This document shows, piece by piece, positions 1 through 6,196 of a stretch of DNA of 64,000 bases. Made by a program: the position numbers and the translations under genes. Source of the stretch: Anaerolineales bacterium (GTDB lineage: Bacteria; Chloroflexota; Anaerolineae; Anaerolineales; Villigracilaceae); NCBI GenBank assembly GCA_030583925.1, contig CP129482.1:744001-808000 (forward strand), written 5' to 3'. How positions within the stretch are numbered: the stretch's first letter is position 1; each line of letters starts with the position of its first letter. Under the pieces are notes generated by a model that was given only the letters and a program-made list of their open reading frames with translations, did not search any database and was not told the DNA's origin.

Positions 1-125
1 GTATCCCCACCACGCCCGCGATTACGAATGCGATCTACAACGCGGTCGGCGTGCGGATTGATAGGTTGCCTGTGGATCAGGAGTTCATCGCGCGGGAGAT
101 TTGGGAGAGGGAAAAAAACAAGTAA
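1..125 (+). CDS. Molybdenum hydroxylase large subunit, C-terminal end (partial)
   Basis: An open frame enters from the left edge (codons begin at base 3) and stops with TAA at 123-125. It encodes about 40 residues beginning PTTPAITNAIYNAVGVRI and ending WEREKNK. This is the usual last segment of xanthine dehydrogenase/aldehyde oxidase-type molybdopterin-binding subunits, where a PxxxNAIxxAxGVR(I) stretch is followed by a short 'LPV' segment and the C-terminus. Such subunits oxidise aldehydes, purines or CO using a molybdopterin cofactor in a complex with FAD and [2Fe-2S] subunits. Substrate cannot be inferred from the tail alone. The call rests on a short motif, and most of the gene lies outside the window. 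Confidence 0.65.
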   Translation, partial: IPTTPAITNAIYNAVGVRIDRLPVDQEFIAREIWEREKNK

Positions 126-178
126 ATGCAAGGAAAACTGGGCGTTACTGCTGGCGCGTCCGCATTTGGAGAAATATC

Positions 179-544
179 TTGACTAAACCGATGATGATTC
201 TCATCGCAGGTCCATATCGCTCTGGGACAGGCGATGACCCTGAGAAGATTTCTGCAAATGTGCATTTGATGGAATCGTTTGCCCTGCCGATCTTTCGCAA
301 GGGACATATCCCCATGCTTGGCGAGTGGCTTGCGCTTCCCCTAAAGAAACTGGCTGGTTCAACACAATTGGGAGATCAGCCCTTCAACGAGATCTTCCAC
401 CCAATTGCCGAACGCCTGCTCGACAAATGCGACGCGGTCTTACGCGTCGGCGGCGCCTCCCAAGGCGCGGACTTGATGGTGGAGGTGGCGCGGAAGAAAG
501 GGTTGCAGGTGTTTTTTAGTTTGGGAGAGATTCCATCCGCGTAG
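179..544 (+). CDS. Small DUF4406-like (nucleoside deoxyribosyltransferase-fold) protein
   Basis: A protein of about 121 residues. The start TTG at 179 is preferred because GGAGA at 168-172 lies 6 bases upstream. The ATG codons at 191 and 194 are too far from it, and the open frame further upstream overlaps the preceding gene's end. The N-terminus MMILIAGPYRSG, with the later segment RLLDKCDAVLRVGGASQGADLMV, resembles DUF4406 and related nucleoside 2-deoxyribosyltransferase-like proteins: a small Rossmann-like fold with an N-terminal beta strand and an AGPY motif. No catalytic assignment is possible. It begins 53 bases after the molybdenum hydroxylase tail on the same strand, so it may be the last gene of that operon. 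A strong hairpin at 586-626 follows it. Confidence 0.6.
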   Translation: MTKPMMILIAGPYRSGTGDDPEKISANVHLMESFALPIFRKGHIPMLGEWLALPLKKLAGSTQLGDQPFNEIFHPIAERLLDKCDAVLRVGGASQGADLMVEVARKKGLQVFFSLGEIPSA

Positions 545-585
545 GTCTTTCACAATGACTCGTAAAAGGAGCGAGCAAATTATTG

Positions 586-634
586 AATCGAACAGGCTGG
601 AGCCTCACGCTCCAGCCTGTTCGATTTTCTTTAC
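586..634. terminator. Bidirectional terminator hairpin between convergent genes
   Basis: A perfect 17-base stem (586-602 pairing with 610-626) has a 7-base loop and is followed on the plus strand by TTTTCTTT. It would terminate the plus-strand gene ending at 544. On the minus strand the same hairpin spans the stop codon (605-607) of the homocysteine methyltransferase, so that gene's last codons form one arm of the stem. The T-tract is weaker in that direction. Confidence 0.75.
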
Positions 635-1504
635 CGCTTTCACAATCGCAGCGATATGTTCTGGCGTATTCCCACAACACCCACCCACGACTTTCGCTCC
701 CAACTCAACATACTTCTTTGAATAGACAGCCATATCCTCGGGACTCATGTCGTACACGCCTTGCTCGGTCTCGATGTCCATGTGTGGGACGCCCGCGTTC
801 GGCTTCACCCACAGCGGGAAGTTCGGCAGGGTAGCCGCGTATTCCTTGACGACGGCTTCCATATTATCAAGTGTCGTCCCGCAGTTTGCGCCGACGAGCG
901 TCGCGCCCATCTCGGAATATTTCTTGATCACATCCTTTGGCTTGACTCCCATCATCGAGCGCGTGCCTCTATCGTAACTGAATGAAACAACGATTGGCAG
1001 ATCAGTCACGGATTTTGCGCCCTCGAACGCGGCGGTTGTTTCCTCGATGCTGAACATGGTTTCGATAAGCAACAAATCCACGCCGCCATCGGCGAGGGCT
1101 TTGGCTTGCTCGGCAAATGTGGCTTTCACATCGTCGTATTCCAGCGGACCGTATGGCTTGATTAACGCGCCGACAGGTCCCATTGAGCCAGCGACCAGTC
1201 CGTTGTTGAGCGAGGCGGCTTTGCGGGCGATCTCCGCCGCGCGCATGTTCACTTCGGGAGTCCGATCCTGATACTTGGAATCTTTCATCCGCATCCGCGT
1301 GCCGCCGAAGGTGCAGGTCAGTATGATATCCGAACCAGCCTCGGCGAAGGAAGAAGCGAGTTTGAGAATCGTGTCGGGGTCGTCAATGATCAAGTCCTCG
1401 GGCGGCTTGCCTGGCTTGAGTCCCATCTTTTGCAAATTCGATCCCGTCGCGCCATCGGCAACGAGGATCTCTCCGTTTTGTAATCGTTCTAGAAATTTGT
1501 TCAT
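605..1504 (-). CDS. Homocysteine S-methyltransferase family protein (zinc- and probably corrinoid-dependent)
   Basis: A 299-residue protein of the S-methyl_trans family, the catalytic fold of the MetH N-terminal domain and of betaine-homocysteine methyltransferase. The start ATG at 1504 is supported by GGAGG six bases upstream; the open frame further upstream is repeat-derived. Visible family motifs are DGATGSNL near residue 18, GANC (Cys208) and GGCCG (Cys276, Cys277). The three cysteines are the expected zinc ligands that activate a thiol such as homocysteine. It has no cobalamin- or folate-binding domain, so it corresponds to one part of a split system. A RamA-like corrinoid reactivase is encoded just upstream on the same strand. 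I infer a split cobalamin-dependent methionine synthase or another corrinoid methyltransferase. The methyl donor cannot be told. Confidence 0.85.
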   Translation of the reverse strand: MNKFLERLQNGEILVADGATGSNLQKMGLKPGKPPEDLIIDDPDTILKLASSFAEAGSDIILTCTFGGTRMRMKDSKYQDRTPEVNMRAAEIARKAASLNNGLVAGSMGPVGALIKPYGPLEYDDVKATFAEQAKALADGGVDLLLIETMFSIEETTAAFEGAKSVTDLPIVVSFSYDRGTRSMMGVKPKDVIKKYSEMGATLVGANCGTTLDNMEAVVKEYAATLPNFPLWVKPNAGVPHMDIETEQGVYDMSPEDMAVYSKKYVELGAKVVGGCCGNTPEHIAAIVKAVKKIEQAGA

Positions 1505-1515
1505 AGGTTTCCTCC

Positions 1516-1558
1516 GTTGGTTGAGTAGGCGGCGCTCGTCCGCCGTATCGAAACCAAC
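1516..1558. repeat. REP-like palindromic element, copy 1
   Basis: The outer arms GTTGGTT/AACCAAC enclose an inner stem GGCGG/CCGCC with loop CGCTCGT. The left shoulder reads GGTTGAGTAG and the right shoulder TATCGAAACC. The same shoulders, with different inner stems, occur at 1602-1650 and 61643-61688 in reverse orientation. It lies directly upstream of the methyltransferase ribosome-binding site. Confidence 0.7.
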
Positions 1559-1601
1559 GATGTTCAAGAGTAATTTTGTTTCAAAAATTTCTTTACGGCG
1601 T

Positions 1602-1650
1602 GGTGGTCTCGATACGTCCCGCGACAAGCACGCGGGACTACTCAACCACC
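1602..1650. repeat. REP-like palindromic element, copy 2
   Basis: The outer arms GGTGGT/ACCACC enclose the inner stem GTCCCGCG/CGCGGGAC with loop ACAAGCA. Shoulders are GGTCTCGATAC and TAGTCC-type bases ending CTACTCAACC, the reverse complement of copy 1's layout. Copies 1 and 2 are 43 bases apart in opposite orientation and fill the gap between the reactivase and methyltransferase genes. Confidence 0.75.
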
Positions 1651-1653
1651 GAT

Positions 1654-3705
1654 CTATTTTGTCATAAAATTCTTCGCCAGCGGATCGGCGACGCGGTTGG
1701 GAATCAAATGTGCGATGTGCTCAAACGGTTCGCTCATGTGCGGGAAACTCGTCGCAAGCATGAACTGATTTTGAAATTCGGGATCGGTTGGCAATTCAAA
1801 CCGTTCGACCTTGCGCGTCACCGCGTCGATCTCATTTCGCTTCTCGATGTTCAACAACGCAATCCGCGCCCCGTCGCCCGCCGAGTTGCCGACAGCATAC
1901 ACATTGTTCAAATCGCAATCGGGGATCAAGCCGATCAGCATCGCCTTCTCTTTGTCAATAAAACTGCCGAACCCGCCCGCCAAAATCACCTTGTCGGGAT
2001 TTTCCATGCCGCTTCGTTTCAGCAACGTACGCGCCGCCGTGAACAGCGCGGCTTTCGCCAATTGGATTTGCCGCACATCCTGTTGGGTAATTGGGATATC
2101 GCGTCCGATGGAGGTTTCCTCCGACCAGGCGATCACAAACTCCCAGCCTGACTCGCCCTCTCGAACACGATTCCCCTTCGGGGACGATGTCGAACTCAAC
2201 TTTTTGTTGAACTTGCCCCTCGAGTCGACGATTCCCGTCCTGAACAATTCTGCCACCGCGTCGATGATGGCGGATCCGCAAATCCCTTTGACCTGACCTT
2301 TGAACTCGGCATGATCCGTGTTCCAGCCCTCCACGCCGATGACTTTGTACTTCGGTTCGAGCGTCGCTTCGTCAATGTGGACGCGTTCCATCGCGCCAGG
2401 CGCGGCGCGCATCCCATATTCCACGTGCGCGCCTTCGAGGGCGGGACCCGTCGGCGTGGACGTGCAGACCAAGCGTTTGCGGTTGCCCAGCACGAGTTCC
2501 GCGTTCGTGCCGACGTCGATCAACAGCCAGTTTTCATCTTGCTTGTGCGGCTCTTCGGCAAGGATCATCGCGCTCGTGTCCGCGCCGACAAAGGATGCAA
2601 TCGTCGGCAGAACGTGAATGTTCCCCGACGGGTTGATCTTCAGTCCCAACTCACGCGCTTTGATATCAACCGATTTATGAATCGCAGGCACAAACGGGGC
2701 GAGGCCCAAATCCTTTGGATGCAGATTCAACAAGACATGGTGCATGGTTGAATTGCCGACGAGGACCATTTCAAGAATCTCATTCAACTTGATTCCTGCT
2801 TCATGCGCGGCTTTACTCAACAACTTATTCAACGTCGAAATGATCGCTTTGTGCAACTTCTCCAAGCCGTCGGGATGCTCAATGGCATACTGGATGCGAG
2901 ACATCACATCTTCGCCATACACGATCTGCGGGTTCATCTCGGATTCGGCGGCTAACAATTCACCAGTTCTCAAATTGCACAAATACAGAGCGACCGTCGT
3001 CGAGCCGATGTCCACTGCCGCGCCATAACTTTCCTCGTGATACCCACCCTGAACTGCGATGACTTCCTTATCCTTCCACACGGACACGGTCACATTCCAT
3101 TTTGAGTCACGCAAGGTTTTCGACAACGTTCTCAGACATTGATAATCAATTTCCATGTCATACCAGCGCGGCAATACCGCGTCGTTGCCGTGGACGAGTC
3201 GCATGGATGTTTCGAGTCCCTTGGCGAGGCGCTCCCAATCTGCAATGGGACGCTCCAAATTCGGCGGAGTCATCGTCACCAAATATTTTCGGACGGCGGG
3301 TTTAATCTCGATCGGTCGGTTGCTCGCGCTCTTGCGGACGATCTGCTTGTTGCCGCGGCTCTCCTCAGGGACGTTGATCAGCACGTCGCCGAGAATTTTG
3401 CATTGGCACGATAAACGGACTTGTCCGATCTGCCAGCCTTTTTCTTTCAATAATTTTGGTCTGCGTTCGAGATAGGCGCGCTCCTCCGCGCTAACGGGGG
3501 AGAGGTTGGATTGTTTCGAGTCAATGTTGTATTTCTCGAAGCGCCCTTCTTCGATCAGCACCATGCACTTGCCGCACGTGGCATTCTCGGCGCAAATCGA
3601 TTCGATCTCCACGCCCAACTCGCGCGCGGCAGTGCGGACGGACATGCCTTCGTCCACTTGTCCGCGACTGCCAGAGGGTTGGAGGATGATGGTGTGTTTG
3701 GTCAT
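1654..3705 (-). CDS. RamA-like corrinoid protein reductive activase (ferredoxin plus ASKHA domains)
   Basis: A 683-residue protein from ATG at 3705. An N-terminal ferredoxin-like domain has cysteines C38, C44, C47 and C100 in the plant-type pattern C-x5-C-x2-C...C, binding an Fe-S cluster. A linker of about 100 residues leads to a C-terminal ASKHA-type ATPase domain (DUF4445 family) with phosphate-binding motifs AAVDIGSTT, LLIDVGTNAE and the late AGGFGSFI. Members of this family use ATP and a low-potential electron to return inactive cob(II)alamin to cob(I)alamin in methyltransferase corrinoid proteins. It sits between a PF13769-like gene and a homocysteine methyltransferase on the same strand, fitting maintenance of a split methionine synthase or other methyltransferase. 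No clear Shine-Dalgarno sequence precedes the start, where a hairpin lies instead. Confidence 0.88.
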   Translation of the reverse strand: MTKHTIILQPSGSRGQVDEGMSVRTAARELGVEIESICAENATCGKCMVLIEEGRFEKYNIDSKQSNLSPVSAEERAYLERRPKLLKEKGWQIGQVRLSCQCKILGDVLINVPEESRGNKQIVRKSASNRPIEIKPAVRKYLVTMTPPNLERPIADWERLAKGLETSMRLVHGNDAVLPRWYDMEIDYQCLRTLSKTLRDSKWNVTVSVWKDKEVIAVQGGYHEESYGAAVDIGSTTVALYLCNLRTGELLAAESEMNPQIVYGEDVMSRIQYAIEHPDGLEKLHKAIISTLNKLLSKAAHEAGIKLNEILEMVLVGNSTMHHVLLNLHPKDLGLAPFVPAIHKSVDIKARELGLKINPSGNIHVLPTIASFVGADTSAMILAEEPHKQDENWLLIDVGTNAELVLGNRKRLVCTSTPTGPALEGAHVEYGMRAAPGAMERVHIDEATLEPKYKVIGVEGWNTDHAEFKGQVKGICGSAIIDAVAELFRTGIVDSRGKFNKKLSSTSSPKGNRVREGESGWEFVIAWSEETSIGRDIPITQQDVRQIQLAKAALFTAARTLLKRSGMENPDKVILAGGFGSFIDKEKAMLIGLIPDCDLNNVYAVGNSAGDGARIALLNIEKRNEIDAVTRKVERFELPTDPEFQNQFMLATSFPHMSEPFEHIAHLIPNRVADPLAKNFMTK

Positions 3706-3706
3706 A

Positions 3707-3763
3707 AGACGATGGATGATGGACGATTGACCATAGTTGTCTATGGTCCATGGTCTATCGTCT
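3707..3763. repeat. Imperfect inverted repeat between two minus-strand genes
   Basis: Outer arms AGACGAT (3707-3713) and ATCGTCT (3757-3763) flank a perfect inner hairpin GACCATAG (3729-3736)/CTATGGTC (3741-3748) with a 4-base loop. The stretch is rich in GATGGATGATGGAC-like steps. It overlaps the stop of the upstream small gene and ends one base before the reactivase start, so in the messenger it could affect translation of the reactivase. It may also be a dispersed intergenic repeat. Confidence 0.6.
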
Positions 3764-4039
3764 GCCTGGACGCGGAATCTCCACTTTGGCGAACTCAGCC
3801 TCAAGTTGGGAAAGAAGCGTGTCTGCCACTTCTTCGGGCGCGCCAGCGTGTTCGATCCAATCCCCGCGTTTGTATTGACTCGCATAATCCGATGTGGAGG
3901 TGAGTCCCTCCGCCATCGCGTACGCGTCGATCTTGTTTTGAATCTTGTCCGAGAGTTGTTTCTTGATCGTGCGCCCATCGCCTTCGACCGTGATGGATTG
4001 GGGAATGTGCTTCCAGTACATGATGCGATATTTTGCCAT
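3755..4039 (-). CDS. PF13769-type 'virulence factor' domain protein
   Basis: A 94-residue protein opening MAKYRIMYWKHIPQSI, with SDYASQYKRGDWIEHAG in the middle, matching the small conserved family labelled 'virulence factor' (PF13769). Family members are often encoded next to corrinoid methyltransferases and their reactivases, so the name is misleading. A role in methyl-group or cobalamin metabolism is more likely here, though no biochemical activity can be assigned. There is no signal peptide or membrane segment. Start ATG at 4039 follows a weak AAAGGC. It is the gene immediately upstream of the RamA-like reactivase (50 bases between CDSs) and probably co-transcribed. Confidence 0.7.
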   Translation of the reverse strand: MAKYRIMYWKHIPQSITVEGDGRTIKKQLSDKIQNKIDAYAMAEGLTSTSDYASQYKRGDWIEHAGAPEEVADTLLSQLEAEFAKVEIPRPGRR

Positions 4040-4050
4040 GGTTGCCTTTG

Positions 4051-4112
4051 TGTCATTGCGAGGAGAGGTCCTTCTTATACAGGAGATTGCTTCTCGAAGA
4101 CTCGCAACGACA
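4051..4112. repeat. Dispersed TCATTGCGAG-type palindromic repeat
   Basis: Arms TGTCATTGCGAG (4051-4062) and CTCGCAACGACA (4101-4112) are inverted with one mismatch. Inside are GGAGA and AGGAGATTGCTTCTCGA. This resembles the widespread intergenic repeats of the form GTCATTGCGAGGAG...GCAATCTC seen in many bacterial genomes. It lies upstream of the small PF13769 gene. Confidence 0.65.
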
Positions 4113-4114
4113 TG

Positions 4115-4132
4115 AAAATTATATATAATTTT
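4115..4132. other. Perfect 18-base A/T palindrome
   Basis: The sequence AAAATTATATATAATTTT is its own reverse complement. It abuts the dispersed repeat at 4051-4112, within the gap between the acidic hypothetical gene and the PF13769 gene. It contains TATAAT on both strands, so it could be part of a minus-strand promoter or an operator. No convincing -35 element was found. Confidence 0.4.
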
Positions 4133-4248
4133 GCAGGCGGGATTGTACGGGAGAATGAGTGTGAGGTCAATAGTCGGAGTTTAGTTTTTCTTGCGCGTCA
4201 TGTCTTCCCCTGTAATTGCCGCGATGCGACAATTACATTTCATCACGA

Positions 4249-4638
4249 TCATTCATCATCCTCGTCATTGTCATCGAAATCATCCATCTCCATCCCGCCG
4301 AGGATTTCGCTGGGATCGAAGGGCGGCTCGTTTGGATTGTATTTCTTCGGCGTGGATGGCGGCGGGATATTGCGCGTCCATTTGAGCATTAGAATCATGT
4401 GTTCAGCTAATTCCCGCGAGGTCTCATTTTCCATACGTCTCTCGAGTCGTTTGATCTGCCTTTTTGCCCAATCGGGTAGCTCGTCTGGCTGACCATTGTC
4501 GTTGTCGAGGAAACTCCAATCTACAATAGTTGACGCGGGCGCTTCCTGTTTTTCAGGGATGGATTTCTCGAATGGCTTAAAATTGTAATGCGATCTGAAA
4601 AGGCGTATTAAACTGTGTAACTTATACAATTTTCTCAC
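4249..4638 (-). CDS. Hypothetical protein with acidic C-terminus
   Basis: A 129-residue protein that I do not recognise. It starts at GTG (4638) with no clear Shine-Dalgarno sequence. The N-terminus is basic and aromatic (MRKLYKLHSLIRLFRSHYNF). The middle (residues 55-90) is a charged, probably helical stretch. The C-terminus ends with a run of Asp and Glu (MDDFDDNDEDDE) preceded by a proline-rich segment PPPSTPKK. There is no signal peptide or membrane helix. It is on the same strand as the corrinoid reactivase genes but separated from them by 209 bases holding repeats. The divergent thioesterase gene begins 239 bases away on the other strand. It may be shorter than drawn if an internal start is used. 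Confidence 0.5.
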   Translation of the reverse strand: MRKLYKLHSLIRLFRSHYNFKPFEKSIPEKQEAPASTIVDWSFLDNDNGQPDELPDWAKRQIKRLERRMENETSRELAEHMILMLKWTRNIPPPSTPKKYNPNEPPFDPSEILGGMEMDDFDDNDEDDE

Positions 4639-4666
4639 GTCTTATTGTATAGATGTTTCTTGTCAA

Positions 4667-4696
4667 ATTGTAAAAATTTTACCTGAGTCATTGCAA
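4667..4696 (-). promoter_or_regulatory. Possible promoter of the acidic hypothetical gene, with an adjacent palindrome
   Basis: Reading the minus strand, TTGCAA (4696-4691) is followed after 18 bases by TACAAT (4672-4667), a fair -35/-10 pair. The predicted transcript would start about 20 bases before the GTG at 4638. A palindrome GTAAAA-A-TTTTAC (4670-4682) overlaps the -10 and spacer and could be an operator. The match is modest. Confidence 0.3.
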
Positions 4697-4877
4697 CCAT
4701 AATTGTCAGAGAAATCATCAGTTGTGACTTAGGGACTGAACTTGTAATTGCATTACTTGCCGTACAAATCGATTCGTTCGAGTCTAACATTCCCTCTTCC
4801 CATGAGCCTAAAACAGGGTTTGTGGATAAATAGAAATTAAAGTCAGCAAATAAATAGTCCCTGAGGAGATAACCATA

Positions 4878-5675
4878 GTGAATTTGTCAAACTACGATTC
4901 GGTTGTCTCTACCTCTTGGGTAAGTTGTTTAAAGCCGAATTCACAATCGCGAATCCGCTTATTTTGTTTTCCTTACGCAGGAGCAGGTTCGTCAGTGTAT
5001 AACGCCTGGTCGAACTGGCTTTTACCGGAAATTGAGTTATTTGTCGTGAATTTGCCGGGTAGAGATGCAAGGATTCGGGAAGCGCCTTACCGACAGCTTC
5101 AAGCGTTGACCGTTCCCCTGAGTCAGGGGATGATGCCCTACCTTGACAAGCCCTTTGTTTTCTTTGGCCATAGCATGGGTTCATTGATCGGTTTTGAGGT
5201 CGCGCGAGAACTGCGTCGGCGGGCGGAATCGCAGCCGTTACATTTGTTTGTCTCGGGACGTAAACCGCCTGACGCCCCTGCGACCCATCCCAATTTGTAC
5301 TATCTGCCGGAAGAAGAGTTTCTCCAGGCAGCCCAACAACTTTATGGCAGTTTACCGGAGGTTATTCTTCAGGACCCCGAACTGGTTAATTTGTTCTTGT
5401 CGATGATGCGAGCTGATGTCACAATGCTCGAAACGTATGAATACAAAGAGGAAGCCCCACTGGATTGCCCCATTACTGTGTATGGGGGAGATCAGGACCG
5501 CTCTGTGGATGAGCAAATTTTAGCGCATTGGGAAGCGCATACTTTAACTACTTTTAGGCTGAAGATGTTTCCCGGAGAGCATTTTTTTATTCAGACGGCG
5601 CGGTCGGTTGTTCTACGTGAATTAAACATGGAATTGGCCGGGTTGCTGAAAGGACTCGACAGGGAAAATGTGTAA
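4878..5675 (+). CDS. Type II thioesterase (editing hydrolase of the PKS/NRPS line)
   Basis: A 265-residue alpha/beta hydrolase of the GrsT/RifR type. Motifs in order are FCFPYAGAG (residues 29-37), GHSMG with nucleophile Ser99, GGDQD with the acid Asp205 or Asp207, and GEHFF with His235, giving a complete catalytic triad. Such discrete enzymes remove stalled or wrong acyl groups from carrier proteins, and some release products or help load starters. The GTG start at 4878 has AGGAGAT 7 bases upstream. It is transcribed in the same direction as the megasynthase genes, but 521 non-coding bases separate it from the first PKS, so it may have its own promoter. It has no signal peptide and acts in the cytoplasm. 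Confidence 0.93.
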   Translation: MNLSNYDSVVSTSWVSCLKPNSQSRIRLFCFPYAGAGSSVYNAWSNWLLPEIELFVVNLPGRDARIREAPYRQLQALTVPLSQGMMPYLDKPFVFFGHSMGSLIGFEVARELRRRAESQPLHLFVSGRKPPDAPATHPNLYYLPEEEFLQAAQQLYGSLPEVILQDPELVNLFLSMMRADVTMLETYEYKEEAPLDCPITVYGGDQDRSVDEQILAHWEAHTLTTFRLKMFPGEHFFIQTARSVVLRELNMELAGLLKGLDRENV

Positions 5676-6196
5676 TAGTGTATTGAGTCTGCACAGCACG
5701 GCAACCCCATTATAAGGTTTTAGGCTATCATAAGATGATGTTCATGTTTGATACATTTCTTTCCGACAGCCGGCGTATGTTCTGGAGCAATTCTCGGATT
5801 CACTTTCTGCTGATAAACGAGCCGTGCTGGGTGCTATCAGTTCAAATATTTACAGCAATCCTGTGCTGCTGTGCAATTGTCTTGCGGTTCCATCAGGCTT
5901 TTAGAGCTTGTATGCAAAATACTAAAGCATTGTCATTCTGAGGAGCAAAGCGATGAAGAATCTCTACCTTTGCTCGAAAATTATCCGTTTTTAGCTAATA
6001 AGAGACCCTTCGCTGTCGCTCACATCATCCCGAAATCTTTCGGAAGAGCCACATAACCCTTAATTTGCATACAGACCCCAGAAATTTCGCCGCCATGTAA
6101 AATATTGGCGTTGACATTTGAATTTGTTCGATTTGCTGACGATCTGGAACGCATTGTTGATTGGTTCGATTATTTCCTAAACATGCAGGAGTTGGA
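5676..6196. other. Non-coding leader region before the first PKS gene
   Basis: These 521 bases lie between the thioesterase stop and the first PKS start. They hold the dispersed repeat at 5931-6021 and, at the end, AGGAG (6187-6191) as the ribosome-binding site for the ATG at 6197. A TTGACA occurs at 6111-6116 but lacks a credible -10 at the right distance. A 68-codon frame at 5735-5941 looks like chance. No terminator with a T-tract was seen after the thioesterase gene, so read-through into the PKS genes is possible. Confidence 0.5.
5931..6021. repeat. Dispersed GTCATTCTGAGGAG-type palindromic repeat
   Basis: The left half reads TGTCATTCTGAGGAG, then CAAAGCGATGAAGAATCTCT. The right half AGAGACCCTTCGCTGTCGCTC is an imperfect inverse of it. 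Repeats of the form GTCATTCTGAGGAGCGAAGCGACGAAGAATCTC are common between genes in many bacteria. It sits in the leader region upstream of the first PKS gene. Confidence 0.65.

Noticed and set aside
1574..1667. Open frames running through the repeats between the reactivase and methyltransferase genes, including an upstream extension of the methyltransferase
   Set aside because: They are translations of palindromic repeats, and the ATG at 1504 has a clear GGAGG.
3737..4492. A 251-codon plus-strand open frame opposite the corrinoid locus
   Set aside because: It is antisense to two well-supported minus-strand genes and crosses repeats and a palindrome. The translation has no recognisable motif.
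5735..5941. A 68-codon open frame in the leader region upstream of the first PKS
   Set aside because: It has no ribosome-binding site, a composition unlike a real protein, and its end falls inside a dispersed repeat.
6111..6139. TTGACA before the first PKS gene as a promoter
   Set aside because: No acceptable -10 hexamer occurs 16-18 bases downstream.
6161..6196. TTG at 6161 as the start of PKS protein A
   Set aside because: It lacks a Shine-Dalgarno sequence, whereas ATG 6197 has AGGAG 5 bases upstream, and the extra 12 residues fit no PKS N-terminus.
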